This document shows positions 9,419 through 18,984 of a stretch of 64,000 nt of DNA, piece after piece. The DNA is from Paenibacillus sanguinis 2301083 = DSM 16941 (lineage in GTDB: Bacteria; Bacillota; Bacilli; Paenibacillales; Paenibacillaceae). The notes beneath the pieces are model-generated. The model ran no database searches. It worked only from the letters and a program-made list of their open reading frames with translations, and was not told where the DNA came from. The first letter of the stretch is position 1. Each line of letters begins with the position of its first letter. The position numbers and the translations under genes were made by a program. Location of the stretch: NCBI RefSeq assembly GCF_000374825.1, contig NZ_KB895380.1, positions 62,001-126,000 on the forward strand, read 5' to 3'.

Positions 9419-10909
9419 TTACTTATTGTCAGCTCTCCAGGCATCGAGCTGAGCCTGGGCTTCGGCAATAACCTCATCAAGGCCAGCCTCTTTAAATTTC
9501 TCAATAGCTTTCGGAAGGTAAGATTCAGGATCAACAGTACCGGTCATCAGCGAGGACCAGAATTGTTCCTTGACGTTTTGAACCGCCGCCATTTGTGTAG
9601 CTACCTTCGTGCTGTCAAAGTTGAAGCTCAGGATTGGGGAGCTTACGCCTGCGGCGTTAAATTCCTTGAATTGCTCCCATTTGTCGTCCGGATCCGTCGG
9701 ATTTAAATAGAGCAGCATGTTGTTGCCCAGGGAATAAGAAGGCATATCATAATTTTTCGATTCCGGCAGGTTTTCATAATGGGTGTCATCCAGCTTCTTG
9801 TAGTGAACCCCTTCGATACCGGAGTCAACCATGTTGCGCAATACCGGATCCGTGTTCAGCAGGTTCAGGAATTCCATCGCTTTTTCCGGATGCTCAGAGT
9901 TTGCGGAAATCGCCATAATCGAGCCTTGTACCGAAGTGTTCGTGATGATGGCATCACTTGCCGGTGTGGAGACAACCGGGTAGCCATAACTTGCGGACCA
10001 GAGATTGTCTGCGGACGGTTGAGTTTGCGCACGGTCCATGAACCATTGGCCGGAAGTCATCAAGTCGTTGGTAGAACCTGTAGTAGCTGCTTCAGGAGCT
10101 ACATAACCCGCTTGATAATATTTACGCATCGTGGTCAAAGCTTCTTTCATTTCAGGTGTTTCCAAAATGTTGACGATTTTATAATCGGTTGTGTCCAGCT
10201 TTACAGCCAGTGGCAAATTCGTGATCACATAGTCGTAAGGAACATACGGGATATAGTTCTTGTCCATTGCGAACGCTGTAATCGTTGGTTCATTTTCTTT
10301 GATTGTTTTCAGCAATGGCTCGATGCTGTCCAAGCTGCGTACATTCGAGATATCCAGGTTGTATTTATCCAACAGACTTTTATTGAAACGCCATACTTCT
10401 TGCTGTGGCAATTCCTTATTAGCCGGAATACCGTAGTTATGTCCGTCCACTTTAGAGCCTTCCAGGAAGGCAGGGTCGATTGTGGCTTTCAGCTCTTTAC
10501 CGTATTGCTCAAGCAGGTCGTCAAGTTCCAGGAATGCGCCTTTTCTTGCGTTCTGCACATAGTCAAAACCACCAGCAGCAGTAAAGAGGATATCCATCGG
10601 CTCACCGGAAGCTACGTTAACTTGCATCTTTTGCTGATAATCGCCCCAGTCAACCATTTTCATTGTAATTGTGGCATTGATTTTTTCCTTGGTGTATTTG
10701 CTAACCTCTTCCATGACCCGGTCTACGTCTTTTTGCGGAGTACCAATGGTGTACCAGATCAGGTTGACAGGTGCTTCGCCATTGCCGTTACCGGCTGCCG
10801 AAGAGTCGTTTGTTGCACTGTTTCCGTTACCGCCGCAAGCGCTAACAACTAACGCGAGTGCCATAAGGGAAACCAGCAACAAAGAAAAACGTCTTCTCTT
10901 TTTACTCAT
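9419..10909 (-). CDS. Sugar-binding lipoprotein of the mannoside importer (LplA type)
   Basis: 496 residues. A basic start (MSKKRRRF), hydrophobic stretch and lipobox VSAC give a lipid-anchored Cys25 followed by a Gly/Asn/Ser-rich linker. The body is a cluster D binding protein of the LplA/family 1 extracellular solute-binding type, close to 500 residues as usual. It captures oligosaccharide outside the membrane and hands it to the two permeases downstream (85 bases away). Its own promoter and a cre-like site lie at about 10951-10980, so it is probably the strongest expressed gene of the locus. Confidence 0.93.
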   Translation of the reverse strand: MSKKRRRFSLLLVSLMALALVVSACGGNGNSATNDSSAAGNGNGEAPVNLIWYTIGTPQKDVDRVMEEVSKYTKEKINATITMKMVDWGDYQQKMQVNVASGEPMDILFTAAGGFDYVQNARKGAFLELDDLLEQYGKELKATIDPAFLEGSKVDGHNYGIPANKELPQQEVWRFNKSLLDKYNLDISNVRSLDSIEPLLKTIKENEPTITAFAMDKNYIPYVPYDYVITNLPLAVKLDTTDYKIVNILETPEMKEALTTMRKYYQAGYVAPEAATTGSTNDLMTSGQWFMDRAQTQPSADNLWSASYGYPVVSTPASDAIITNTSVQGSIMAISANSEHPEKAMEFLNLLNTDPVLRNMVDSGIEGVHYKKLDDTHYENLPESKNYDMPSYSLGNNMLLYLNPTDPDDKWEQFKEFNAAGVSSPILSFNFDSTKVATQMAAVQNVKEQFWSSLMTGTVDPESYLPKAIEKFKEAGLDEVIAEAQAQLDAWRADNK

Positions 10910-10950
10910 TGAAAATTTAACCTCCCTTTGATATTTACGTTGAGAACTAT

Positions 10951-10980
10951 TTATACTGTAAGCGATGAAAGCATTTTCAA
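10951..10980 (-). promoter_or_regulatory. Promoter with overlapping cre-like site before the binding-protein gene
   Basis: On the minus strand TTGAAA and TATAAA are 19 bases apart and lie upstream of 10909. TGAAAGCATTTTCA at 10966-10979 matches the CcpA cre consensus in 13 of 14 positions (central CG is CA) and overlaps the -35 element. This would fit catabolite repression of the importer and enzymes. Confidence 0.5.
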
Positions 10981-11054
10981 ATAGAAGTGAAAACTAATAA
11001 ATCATGTCTAAAGTAAAGAAAGCTCGGAGAAGACTTAACACGGATTTGACACGG

Positions 11055-12569
11055 TTAGACAAGTCCCTTGAATTCCGTCGGGGAAACCCCTACATATTTA
11101 CGAAATTGCTTGTAAAAATAGCCCGGCTCCCAATACCCTACGTTTCGAGCAATTTCGTGAACCTTCAAATGTGTTGTTTTCAATTGCTCCTTCGCCTTCT
11201 CAATCCGGTAATGGTTAATGTATTCAGTGAACAGTTCGCCAACCTCTTTATGGAAAAGCTGACCAAGATATACAGGGTGAACATGATACTGTGCCCCCAG
11301 CGTCTTCAAGGACAAATCTTCGTTGTAGGAGGTATGAATCGTATTGAGCACCTGCTGAATTACCGGACTCTTCAAGTCACGTGTCAATGCCGTCATAGTA
11401 TCCCCGGCAACCTTCTGCATCAATTCAATTAACTCCTCAAGCGATTCAGCGGTGCGAATTCGAGCCAGGCCCTCATTGAAGACATCCGGTTCTTCCGTAT
11501 GACGAATCTCCTTCAACTGCATCTTGAAGCGGATTAACCATTCCATAACCACAAGCTGCACATGCTCAGGAGTTACTCCCTTCATCGCCGCTAATTGATG
11601 AAAATCCTCATCGATCGCTGCGTCCATTGCTTCCTTGTTTCTGGCCAGAAGCAGCTTGGGATATTTATCCCAGTCCATCGATAGACCGGGTCCAAGAGCC
11701 TGATCGGCAACACCAAGGTCCTTGAATCGAATCAGGTCGCGATCCTTAAAGATCAAGAAGTACTCCAAGGCCTTCTTCGCATGATTATAGCTGACAGATG
11801 CCTGGCTATCCGCCGCTTCGCTGCTCCCTACGGCAATACGCACAGGACGATAGGGCTCCAATTGCTGCTCCAGTTGCAGCAAGCCTTCCTCTGTACGGCT
11901 CACTTCTTCCGCAGTGTCGTCAAGGTTAAACACGATAGCCAGGTCTCCATCCATGTCATGGAAGACGACGACACGGGGTTGCTCGGCAAACAGCTGAGTT
12001 ACCGCCTCGTAAGCCTCCTGATGGGAATGCTCAAGCCTTAGCAATGCAACTAGCACCTTGGGCAGGTCCAGAGTAATTCCCAGCAGCTCGGCACGTTCAT
12101 GAAATTCAGCCGCTCCAATCTGCTGCCGCATCCAGCGGGTCATAACATGATCTCGCAGGATGCGAATGCTATGCTCATCAATTAAAACTTTAGACTCGTC
12201 CAGCTTCTCGATGACCGCTTGCAAGGTAGCGTTGAATTCCTCGAGATTAATGGGCTTAAGCAAATAATTTTCAATCCCCAGCGCCATGCCTTCCTTCAAA
12301 TAAACGAAGTCATCATATCCGCTCAGGATAATAACCTTCAGGTCAGGTTGGATTTCTCTGGCCTGACGAATCAGGTCCAGACCGTTTAATCTCGGCATCG
12401 AAATATCTGTGATCAACAAATCCACAGGAACCTCCTTCAATGCCTCCAGGGCGGCAAGCCCATTCTCTGCCTGGCCCACAATCTCCATTCCCAGCTTGGC
12501 CCAATCGATAATGTCGTAGAGTCCCTCCAGAATAAATGGCTCATCATCTACCAAAAACACCTTATACAT
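11055..12569 (-). CDS. YesN-type response regulator, AraC family
   Basis: 504 residues from the ATG at 12569, which follows AAGGAGGAGAC; a longer in-frame start at 12665 would lie inside the kinase gene without such a site. Receiver domain 1-120 with acidic pocket VDDE (8-10), phosphoacceptor Asp55 in LLITDISMP, and Lys in LLKPIN near 105. The C-terminal 100 residues hold two AraC helix-turn-helix motifs ending in GVSPTEFKG. The start overlaps the kinase stop by eight bases, showing translational coupling. It probably activates the binding-protein promoter 145 bases downstream when the external glycan is sensed. Confidence 0.93.
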   Translation of the reverse strand: MYKVFLVDDEPFILEGLYDIIDWAKLGMEIVGQAENGLAALEALKEVPVDLLITDISMPRLNGLDLIRQAREIQPDLKVIILSGYDDFVYLKEGMALGIENYLLKPINLEEFNATLQAVIEKLDESKVLIDEHSIRILRDHVMTRWMRQQIGAAEFHERAELLGITLDLPKVLVALLRLEHSHQEAYEAVTQLFAEQPRVVVFHDMDGDLAIVFNLDDTAEEVSRTEEGLLQLEQQLEPYRPVRIAVGSSEAADSQASVSYNHAKKALEYFLIFKDRDLIRFKDLGVADQALGPGLSMDWDKYPKLLLARNKEAMDAAIDEDFHQLAAMKGVTPEHVQLVVMEWLIRFKMQLKEIRHTEEPDVFNEGLARIRTAESLEELIELMQKVAGDTMTALTRDLKSPVIQQVLNTIHTSYNEDLSLKTLGAQYHVHPVYLGQLFHKEVGELFTEYINHYRIEKAKEQLKTTHLKVHEIARNVGYWEPGYFYKQFRKYVGVSPTEFKGLV

Positions 12570-14382
12570 GGCTTGTCTCCTCCTTCCAAATTTCCGGAAA
12601 GCTGACTGCCACGGTTGTCCCTTGCCCGATCTCGCTTTGAACCTCCAAACCATATTCAGGTCCATAAAGCAATTTCAACCGTTCATGGATGCTGCGCATC
12701 CCGAATGAATCCGAACCCATTTCCGGATTCTGCAAGGTAGCCTTAATTTGCCCCAGCCTTTCCGATTCAATACCTTTTCCATTGTCCTTTACGATAGCTT
12801 GCAGCACACCCTCGCGAAGCCGATCCACTCTGATTTCAATCCGATTATCCGCAGATTCCAGCCGCATGCCATGCAGGATATAGTTCTCTATAATCGGCTG
12901 CAAAGACATTTTCATCACCAGGCTGTTCTCGATATCCTTATCGCAGGATATGACATACGCGAACTTGTCCTTGTAGCGGATACGGAAGAGCTCCAGGTAA
13001 AGTCGGCAAGCCTCCAGCTCATCCTTTAACGTATACCTCGCCTTCTGCTGAACATAGCTCTTGAATAACATGGAGAGGCTATAAATCATCTCCCCAACGT
13101 CGGCGGCTCCCTGTGATATGGCTCTCATGCGGATAACCTCCAGCGTATTATAGAGGAAATGCGGATTCACCCTTGCCTCCAGCGCGGCCTGCTCTGTTCT
13201 TCGCTGCTTGATTTCAGCCTTAAGCACGCGGTCGATATAAATATTCAATTCATCCAGCATGTCGTTAAAGCTTTTGGAGATTTGACCCAGCTCATCCTCA
13301 CGGTAATCGGCGATTCTCGCCTTAAGGTCCCCGCTACGCACCTTTCGAGTGAACCGGATAATCCCGTACATCCGCTTGGCAAAATTACTGATAAACAGTG
13401 AGGGAATTAGCGTGGCAAAGAAAATACAAATAATACTGACGGTTACAATCGTATTTCCCAGACCTCGATAGGTCTTGGCCAAATCCTGCTGAGGCACAAC
13501 ACTCACCACCGTGAACCCGCCTTGATTTTGCGTCAGCTTGGTAATTGTCATGTTCTCATTCAGCATCCCGTCACTATAGAGCGTATTATTGATCTGCTCG
13601 GCATAAGGATATTTCTGACCATAATATTCGCCAGAGGAGTCGAACAACACTTGACCATCCTTCGACAGGACCAGGATCGTGCCCTTCAAATCCTCTTGAT
13701 AGGGCGCAAGACTCTTCCATACGCCGTCCGTGTTGAAAAATACCATCAACTGCCCTATATTTCGCAGCCATAGCTTGTCATTAACCGGAATACGAATCGA
13801 GTACATCGGCTGATTATTTAATCCAACAGCCTGACGTACCCAGGTGTTTGCTTCTGCGACATCGGCGCTTTCCTGCTGATACATCACCTCGGGGATAAAT
13901 GAACGGGCCGCATTTGTGGAGATGACTTTAAATTGAAAATTGTCATTGTAAACGAAGAGTTGCTGCTGCTCTGCGCTGTACAGCATCAAGCTGCGAATAT
14001 CGGCATCCTCTTCAACCTGATTGCGGAAATAGGTGACCGGATCTGTAGTGGAACTATAGAATCGGTCTAACCGATATTTTACATAGTCCTGATAAGGGTA
14101 CTGAAGGAAATAGGTGATGTTGTTCGCCAGCTCCTCATCTCTATACAGTCCGCGAACCATATCCTGTACAGCTTCGTATTTGTTGCCGATGTAGCTGCTT
14201 ACACTTTCGATCGCTTGCTTCTGAATCCCCATTTGTCTCTCAACAGCCGACTCCGACATGAATTTGAACATTAAGTAGGAGAAGGTAATGATGGTTACAA
14301 TCGTTATAATAGAAAAGAATAAAATAATCCGCATAAACAGGTTGTTTTTAAAATAGTTGCGGTAAATATTCCTGATGAACAT
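12562..14382 (-). CDS. YesM-type sensor histidine kinase
   Basis: 606 residues from the ATG at 14382 (ribosome site GGAGGGG); an earlier in-frame start at 14541 lies upstream of the promoter -10 and is rejected. Membrane segment about 17-40, extracellular sensor domain (40-300), second membrane segment about 300-325, HAMP (about 325-380), His_kinase motif NPHFLYNTLEVIR with His408, and HATPase with DNGKGI near 545. This is the usual LytS/YesM layout for sensing extracellular oligosaccharides. It is cotranscribed with the regulator that follows. Confidence 0.93.
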   Translation of the reverse strand: MFIRNIYRNYFKNNLFMRIILFFSIITIVTIITFSYLMFKFMSESAVERQMGIQKQAIESVSSYIGNKYEAVQDMVRGLYRDEELANNITYFLQYPYQDYVKYRLDRFYSSTTDPVTYFRNQVEEDADIRSLMLYSAEQQQLFVYNDNFQFKVISTNAARSFIPEVMYQQESADVAEANTWVRQAVGLNNQPMYSIRIPVNDKLWLRNIGQLMVFFNTDGVWKSLAPYQEDLKGTILVLSKDGQVLFDSSGEYYGQKYPYAEQINNTLYSDGMLNENMTITKLTQNQGGFTVVSVVPQQDLAKTYRGLGNTIVTVSIICIFFATLIPSLFISNFAKRMYGIIRFTRKVRSGDLKARIADYREDELGQISKSFNDMLDELNIYIDRVLKAEIKQRRTEQAALEARVNPHFLYNTLEVIRMRAISQGAADVGEMIYSLSMLFKSYVQQKARYTLKDELEACRLYLELFRIRYKDKFAYVISCDKDIENSLVMKMSLQPIIENYILHGMRLESADNRIEIRVDRLREGVLQAIVKDNGKGIESERLGQIKATLQNPEMGSDSFGMRSIHERLKLLYGPEYGLEVQSEIGQGTTVAVSFPEIWKEETSHV

Positions 14383-14407
14383 AACTTCCCCTCCTATGCA
14401 TGCCCCA

Positions 14408-14416
14408 ATTATAGCA
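14408..14416 (-). promoter_or_regulatory. Extended -10 promoter of the kinase/regulator genes
   Basis: The minus strand reads TGCTATAAT, a perfect extended -10. Transcription would begin near 14401, giving a leader of about 20 bases holding only the ribosome site. No convincing -35 is seen, as is common for extended -10 promoters. Confidence 0.55.
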
Positions 14417-14509
14417 TGCCTCGTAAGCATCCAGCAGACAAGCCGGAATGCGCTAATTCCACATAGGCAGAAGGTGTGGGCGTCGCATCCGCCTGCATCT
14501 TGCCGACCC

Positions 14510-14542
14510 AAAAAGTGCCTGTTCCCCCGGGGAACAGGCACT
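14510..14542 (-). terminator. Intrinsic terminator of xylB
   Basis: A perfect 14-bp stem (14514-14527 with 14529-14542) built on AGTGCCTGTTCCCC, followed on the minus strand by TTTTT. It ends xylB transcription before the kinase promoter. Confidence 0.85.
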
Positions 14543-14577
14543 AAAATTAACGCGTGTGAGCCATAAGATGCAACAGA

Positions 14578-16074
14578 CTACTCTCTAAATTCCTGCAATC
14601 CTTCATTTAATGAACGAGTCGCTGCATACACCTGCTGATACAGCTTGAACAGGCGGGTATATCTCTCGACATTGGCCGGAATCGGTTCATAGGTGGACGC
14701 GTAGCCAATAAAGGCATCTGCACACTCCTTCAGGCTGCTGAACCAGCCGCTGCCCACCGCTGCCATCATCGCCGCGCCCATGGCTGGGCCTTGCTCATTC
14801 TTTAATGCTACGACGGGCTTGCCGAAAATATCCGCCTGCATTTGCAGCCATGTCGGATTCTTCGCGCCACCGCCGATCGAAATGACACGTTCAACGGCGA
14901 TCCCGGCCTGTGCGAACAGGTCAAAGGATTCTTGCAGGGAGAACGTGATACCCTCCATAACGGCGCGAGCCAGATGCTCACGGCGATGCGTTCCCGCTAA
15001 GCCGATAAAGCTGCCGCGAATTACGCTGTCAGCATGGGGAGTACGTTCCCCTACCAGGTAGGGAGTGAATAACAACCCCTCCGCTCCCGGAGCGATGTCC
15101 CCCACTGGCTCCAGCAACTCATCGAAGCTTAGCTCGGGAGCTAGCGACTCCTTGAACCAGCTTAGAGAATACCCGGCCGCCAAAGTAACACCCATCGCAT
15201 AAAAAGCGCCTGGATGCGCATGGTTGAAGAAATGAACCTTGCCGCCAAAGTCTTTGTGTTTATCCTCTTCATACGTTAATACAACACCGGAGGTCCCTAC
15301 GCTGCATAACGCGTCGCCCGGGCGAACAATCCCTGCGCCCACTGCACCACAGGCATTATCAGCTCCCCCGCCAAACACCTTGGTTCCGGCAGATAAGCCG
15401 GACAAGGCAGCAAATTCCGGCAGCAAGGCACCGGTATCCTCTATGCTGCCGACCAGCGGCGGACAGAAGTTAGCAGGCAACCGAAAGGCGGTGGCGATTT
15501 CTTCGCTCCACCGGCCCTCCGGCACGTTCAGCAGCAAGGTACCCGCTGCATCAGATATCTCCATCTGAACCTGACCGGTCATGCGGTAACGCAAGTAGTC
15601 CTTCGGCAAGACAAACCGCGCGGCCTTCGCGAACAGTTCTGGCTCATGCTCCTGCACCCAGAGAATCTTCGGCAATGTAAAGCCTTCCAAAGCCGCATTG
15701 CGGGTAATATCCAGCAGCTTGCCGCCCAGCGTGGCTTCAATATCACGGCATTGCTTGGTTGTCCGTGTATCATTCCAAAGGATGGCATTACGCAACACCT
15801 TGTTCTGCTCATCCAACAGTACCAGGCCATGCATCTGCCCGGAGAAGGATACGCCGACGATCTCATCGGCAGCTGCGCCACTCTCTTTCAATAATTGCTG
15901 CAAGCAAGCTATAGTGCCCTTAACCCATTCCTCCGGATCTTGCTCACTATATCCCGGACGCTCATGGATGAGCGGGTAAGCCGCAGTCGCTTCTCCGGCA
16001 ATATCACCGTTTTGGTTGACTAGCAGGGTCTTGACCGAGCTGGTTCCCAGATCGATGCCAATTACATACTTCAT
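14578..16074 (-). CDS. xylB: Xylulokinase
   Basis: 498 residues, standard for FGGY-family xylulokinase, which phosphorylates D-xylulose with ATP to feed the pentose phosphate pathway. The N-terminal phosphate-binding loop GIDLGTSSVKTLLV (5-18), GQMHGLVLLD near 80, the catalytic region WNDTRT near 100, and the C-terminal GGGAKNPTWLQMQADI ATP motif are all visible. It lies 126 bases after xylA with a hairpin in between, so it may be transcribed less than xylA. The ATG at 16074 follows GGGAGAG. Confidence 0.96.
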   Translation of the reverse strand: MKYVIGIDLGTSSVKTLLVNQNGDIAGEATAAYPLIHERPGYSEQDPEEWVKGTIACLQQLLKESGAAADEIVGVSFSGQMHGLVLLDEQNKVLRNAILWNDTRTTKQCRDIEATLGGKLLDITRNAALEGFTLPKILWVQEHEPELFAKAARFVLPKDYLRYRMTGQVQMEISDAAGTLLLNVPEGRWSEEIATAFRLPANFCPPLVGSIEDTGALLPEFAALSGLSAGTKVFGGGADNACGAVGAGIVRPGDALCSVGTSGVVLTYEEDKHKDFGGKVHFFNHAHPGAFYAMGVTLAAGYSLSWFKESLAPELSFDELLEPVGDIAPGAEGLLFTPYLVGERTPHADSVIRGSFIGLAGTHRREHLARAVMEGITFSLQESFDLFAQAGIAVERVISIGGGAKNPTWLQMQADIFGKPVVALKNEQGPAMGAAMMAAVGSGWFSSLKECADAFIGYASTYEPIPANVERYTRLFKLYQQVYAATRSLNEGLQEFRE

Positions 16075-16119
16075 CGCGATACTCTCCCTTCACATGTGCC
16101 CGCCAGGGCCTTAGACTAC

Positions 16120-16147
16120 AAAAAGGGACGGCTGGCGTCCCCTTTTG
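16120..16147 (-). terminator. Attenuating hairpin between xylA and xylB
   Basis: GGGACG pairs with CGTCCC around a five-base loop and is followed on the minus strand by TTTTTG. It resembles a short intrinsic terminator and could lower xylB expression relative to xylA through partial readthrough. Confidence 0.6.
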
Positions 16148-16200
16148 GTTCATACATTAAAAAACTTATATAGTGAATCGTCTACTCTTGGCTTAAGCAC

Positions 16201-17517
16201 TTATTTGGTGTTGAAGATATATTCGTTCAGGCGAGCCTTCACCAATTCAAGATGGTTGGATTTATTGACAATCTTGCTGTTTTGCAAAGCATAAGCTTCC
16301 AGCGTCTTGAAGTTGGCTTTGCCGGATACGATGTCCGCACCGATGCCCGTCTTGAAGCTGGCATAACGTTCTTCAAGCAGTTGTTCAAAGAATTTGTCTT
16401 CAACCAGCTTGCCAGCCACTTTAAGGCCTCTGGCGAAGGAATCCATACCTGCAATATGGGCATAGAACAAGTCTTCCGGCTCGAAGGAGCCACGTCTTAC
16501 TTTGGCGTCAAAGTTCACACCGCCGGAGCCGATGCCGCCATTTTGCAGAATTTCGTACATAGCCAATGTTACAGCATACATATCTGTAGGGAATTCATCC
16601 GTGTCCCAGCCCAGCAATGGGTCGCCTTGGTTGGCATCGATCGAACCCAGCATATTGTTGATGCGAGCTACTTGCAATTCATGCTGGAAAGTATGTCCGG
16701 CCAAAGTAGCATGGTTGGCTTCAAGATTCAATTTGAAGTGGTCTTGCAGACCATATTTTTGCAAGAAGGAGATCGTAGTCGCTGCATCAAAATCATATTG
16801 ATGTGTAGTTGGCTCTTTTGGTTTTGGCTCGATCAGGAATTGACCCGTGAAGCCGATTTCCTTGGCATAGTCGATAGCCATTTGGAAGAATCTAGCCAGG
16901 TTGTCAAGCTCAAAACCCATATTCGTGTTCAGCAAGGACTCATAACCTTCACGTCCGCCCCAGAATACATAGTTCTCCGCACCCAGTTCAACCGCAGTCT
17001 CCAGACCTTTCTTCACTTGTGCTGCTGCATAAGCATAGACATCGGCGTTGGAGGTAGTAGCCGCACCATGAACATAACGCGGATTGGAGAACATGTTGGC
17101 CGTATTCCACAGCAGCTTCACACCGCTGGCTTGCATGCCCTCTTTAATTTTGGCCACGATGACATCCAGATTTTCGTTTGATTCTTTCAAGGTTGCGCCT
17201 TCGGGAGCAACATCGACGTCATGGAAGCAGAAATAAGGAGCGCCAAGCTTCTCCAGGAATTCAAAGTTCACTTCAACACGAGCTTTGGCCAGATCAAGAC
17301 CCGATACCGTTTCCCAAGGACGAACCATGTTGGCTTTACCAAACGGATCACTACCGTCCATCGTCAACGTATGCCAGTAAGCAACCGCAAAACGCAAATG
17401 CTCTTTCATGGATTTGCCGAGTACAACTTCATTCTCGTTATAATGTTTAAATGCCAGCGGATTGTTGGAACCTGCACCTTCATACTGAATTTTGCTGATG
17501 TTTTTAAAATAACTCAC
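16201..17517 (-). CDS. xylA: Xylose isomerase
   Basis: 438 residues, type II xylose isomerase length; converts D-xylose to D-xylulose in the cytoplasm. Visible landmarks are [12 protein letters not shown] (catalytic His region, about 98-109), [10 protein letters not shown] near 186, [15 protein letters not shown] near 233 and [16 protein letters not shown] with metal ligands near 270. The start is GTG at 17517 with GGGAGGAT seven bases upstream. Expression is controlled by the XylR operator at 17638-17658, and the gene is divergent from xylR. Confidence 0.97.
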   Translation of the reverse strand: MSYFKNISKIQYEGAGSNNPLAFKHYNENEVVLGKSMKEHLRFAVAYWHTLTMDGSDPFGKANMVRPWETVSGLDLAKARVEVNFEFLEKLGAPYFCFHDVDVAPEGATLKESNENLDVIVAKIKEGMQASGVKLLWNTANMFSNPRYVHGAATTSNADVYAYAAAQVKKGLETAVELGAENYVFWGGREGYESLLNTNMGFELDNLARFFQMAIDYAKEIGFTGQFLIEPKPKEPTTHQYDFDAATTISFLQKYGLQDHFKLNLEANHATLAGHTFQHELQVARINNMLGSIDANQGDPLLGWDTDEFPTDMYAVTLAMYEILQNGGIGSGGVNFDAKVRRGSFEPEDLFYAHIAGMDSFARGLKVAGKLVEDKFFEQLLEERYASFKTGIGADIVSGKANFKTLEAYALQNSKIVNKSNHLELVKARLNEYIFNTK

Positions 17518-17637
17518 ATTAAATCCTCCCAGCCTGATTTTAATTAAAGTAAGCCTTTACATTCTGTTGCTAACAAGTAGCATGCCTAGCAAATAATAGC
17601 CGCATGCTGTTTGCATTTTGATCTTAACACGTTATAC

Positions 17638-17658
17638 TTAGTTTGTCTAGTAAACTAA
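17638..17658. promoter_or_regulatory. xyl operator (XylR binding site)
   Basis: A palindrome with arms TTAGTTT and AAACTAA around a seven-base spacer, the classic XylR site of Gram-positive bacteria. On the minus strand it lies between a weak TTAGTT -35 and TATAAC -10 of xylA, so bound XylR would block the promoter; it is also 93 bases before the xylR start, allowing autoregulation. Confidence 0.85.
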
Positions 17659-17750
17659 CTAAGTTATAAATTAATCATTTTACGACCTGTGTTATGATGG
17701 ATAGGATAAAATTCCATGACTTCAGACATGGATGGAACGAGGAAGATGTT

Positions 17751-18938
17751 ATGAAGAAGACCGGTGACCAGCAGCTTATTAAAAAAATGAATAAAACTAT
17801 TGTCCTCGATACCATTCGGCAGCGGCATCCGTTATCACGAGCCGACATTTCTGCTGCGATCGGCCTGAACAAGGCAACCGTATCCTCTCTTGTATCCGAA
17901 CTGATCGAAAGCCGTCTGGTTGCCGAGATCGGGCCAGGGGCCTCCAGCGGCGGGCGAAAGCCTACGCTGCTTCTGTTCGAGCGAAGCGCCGGATACGCAA
18001 TAGGCATCGACATCAGGGTCAATGACCTGCTAGCTGTACTTGTAGACCTGGAGGGAAATGTCCTGCAGGAGCAAACAACAACGCTAAGCGATTTTACACC
18101 TGGCACGGTACTGAATCATCTACGCCAAGCCATTCTACAGCTTAGTCAGTCGCTTCCCGACTCCCCCTATGGCATCGTAGGCATTGGCATTGGTGTGCCT
18201 GGACTGGTAGATGAGAAGAACCAGGTAATTTCCGCACCGAACCTGGGCTGGAATCAAATCGACCTGCTTGAAGCCTTAGCCCCGGAATTCGGTGCCAATA
18301 TCCATGTTGATAATGAGGCAAACGCCGGAGCTATTGGAGAGAAGCTGTACGGAGCCGGACGAGAGGCCCAAAATCTGATCTATCTAAGTATCGGCATCGG
18401 GATCGGCTCCGGCATTATTGTGAATGGAGCTTTATACCGCGGTACGTCGAACTTCTCAGGAGAGGTCGGACATATGACCGTAGCCGAGAATGGGCCACTC
18501 TGCCGTTGTGGCAACCGTGGGTGCTGGGAGACATTAGCCTCCGAAAAGGCAATGCTGGACCGAGCCGCCACGCTGTGGAGCGATTCACTTCCCGGGTTGG
18601 AGGAGATTATCGCCCTTGCCCGCAAGGGTGATCCTGAGGCTATCAACTTAATGAACGATACCGGCAATCAGTTGGGTGTGGGACTTGCTAACCTGGTCAA
18701 TATACTGAATCCCGAGCTGATCGTCATTGGCAATCGCTTGTCTCTGGCAGGCGAACTATTGCAGGACGAGATGCTTCGCACCATTGAAGAACGCAGCTTA
18801 TCCTATCATCGCAAGAAAACGACAGTCGCCTTCGCCGAATTGGGAACCCGCTCTACAGCCCTTGGCGCAGCCTCCATGCCAATCACGATGTTCCTTAGCG
18901 ACCCCGACGTTCTGCCAGCTTCTAAAATTGGCTCATAA
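17751..18938 (+). CDS. xylR: Xylose repressor, ROK family
   Basis: 395 residues from ATG 17751, which follows GAGGAAG; an in-frame ATG at 17694 has no good ribosome site. The N-terminal winged helix (about 15-75, SRADISAAIGLNKATVSSLVSEL) binds DNA; a ROK sugar-kinase-like fold follows, with the zinc motif CRCGNRGCWE near 250. In this family xylose releases the repressor from the operator. Divergent placement beside xylA and the operator between them make the assignment firm. Confidence 0.95.
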   Translation: MKKTGDQQLIKKMNKTIVLDTIRQRHPLSRADISAAIGLNKATVSSLVSELIESRLVAEIGPGASSGGRKPTLLLFERSAGYAIGIDIRVNDLLAVLVDLEGNVLQEQTTTLSDFTPGTVLNHLRQAILQLSQSLPDSPYGIVGIGIGVPGLVDEKNQVISAPNLGWNQIDLLEALAPEFGANIHVDNEANAGAIGEKLYGAGREAQNLIYLSIGIGIGSGIIVNGALYRGTSNFSGEVGHMTVAENGPLCRCGNRGCWETLASEKAMLDRAATLWSDSLPGLEEIIALARKGDPEAINLMNDTGNQLGVGLANLVNILNPELIVIGNRLSLAGELLQDEMLRTIEERSLSYHRKKTTVAFAELGTRSTALGAASMPITMFLSDPDVLPASKIGS

Positions 18939-18943
18939 CAAGC

Positions 18944-18978
18944 AACCCCCTCCGGAACAAAAGTCCCGCGGGGGGTTT
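18944..18978 (+). terminator. Terminator after xylR
   Basis: AACCCCC pairs with GGGGGTT over a short loop, ending in TTTATG. It lies between the convergent xylR and the formate/nitrite transporter gene and can act on both strands. Confidence 0.65.
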
Positions 18979-18984
18979 ATGTCA

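Noticed and set aside
9779..10852. 357-residue open frame on the plus strand
   Set aside because: Antisense to the sugar-binding lipoprotein gene, no ribosome site, no recognisable domain.
16252..17181. 309-residue open frame on the plus strand
   Set aside because: Antisense to xylA; composition reflects the complementary codons of a real gene.
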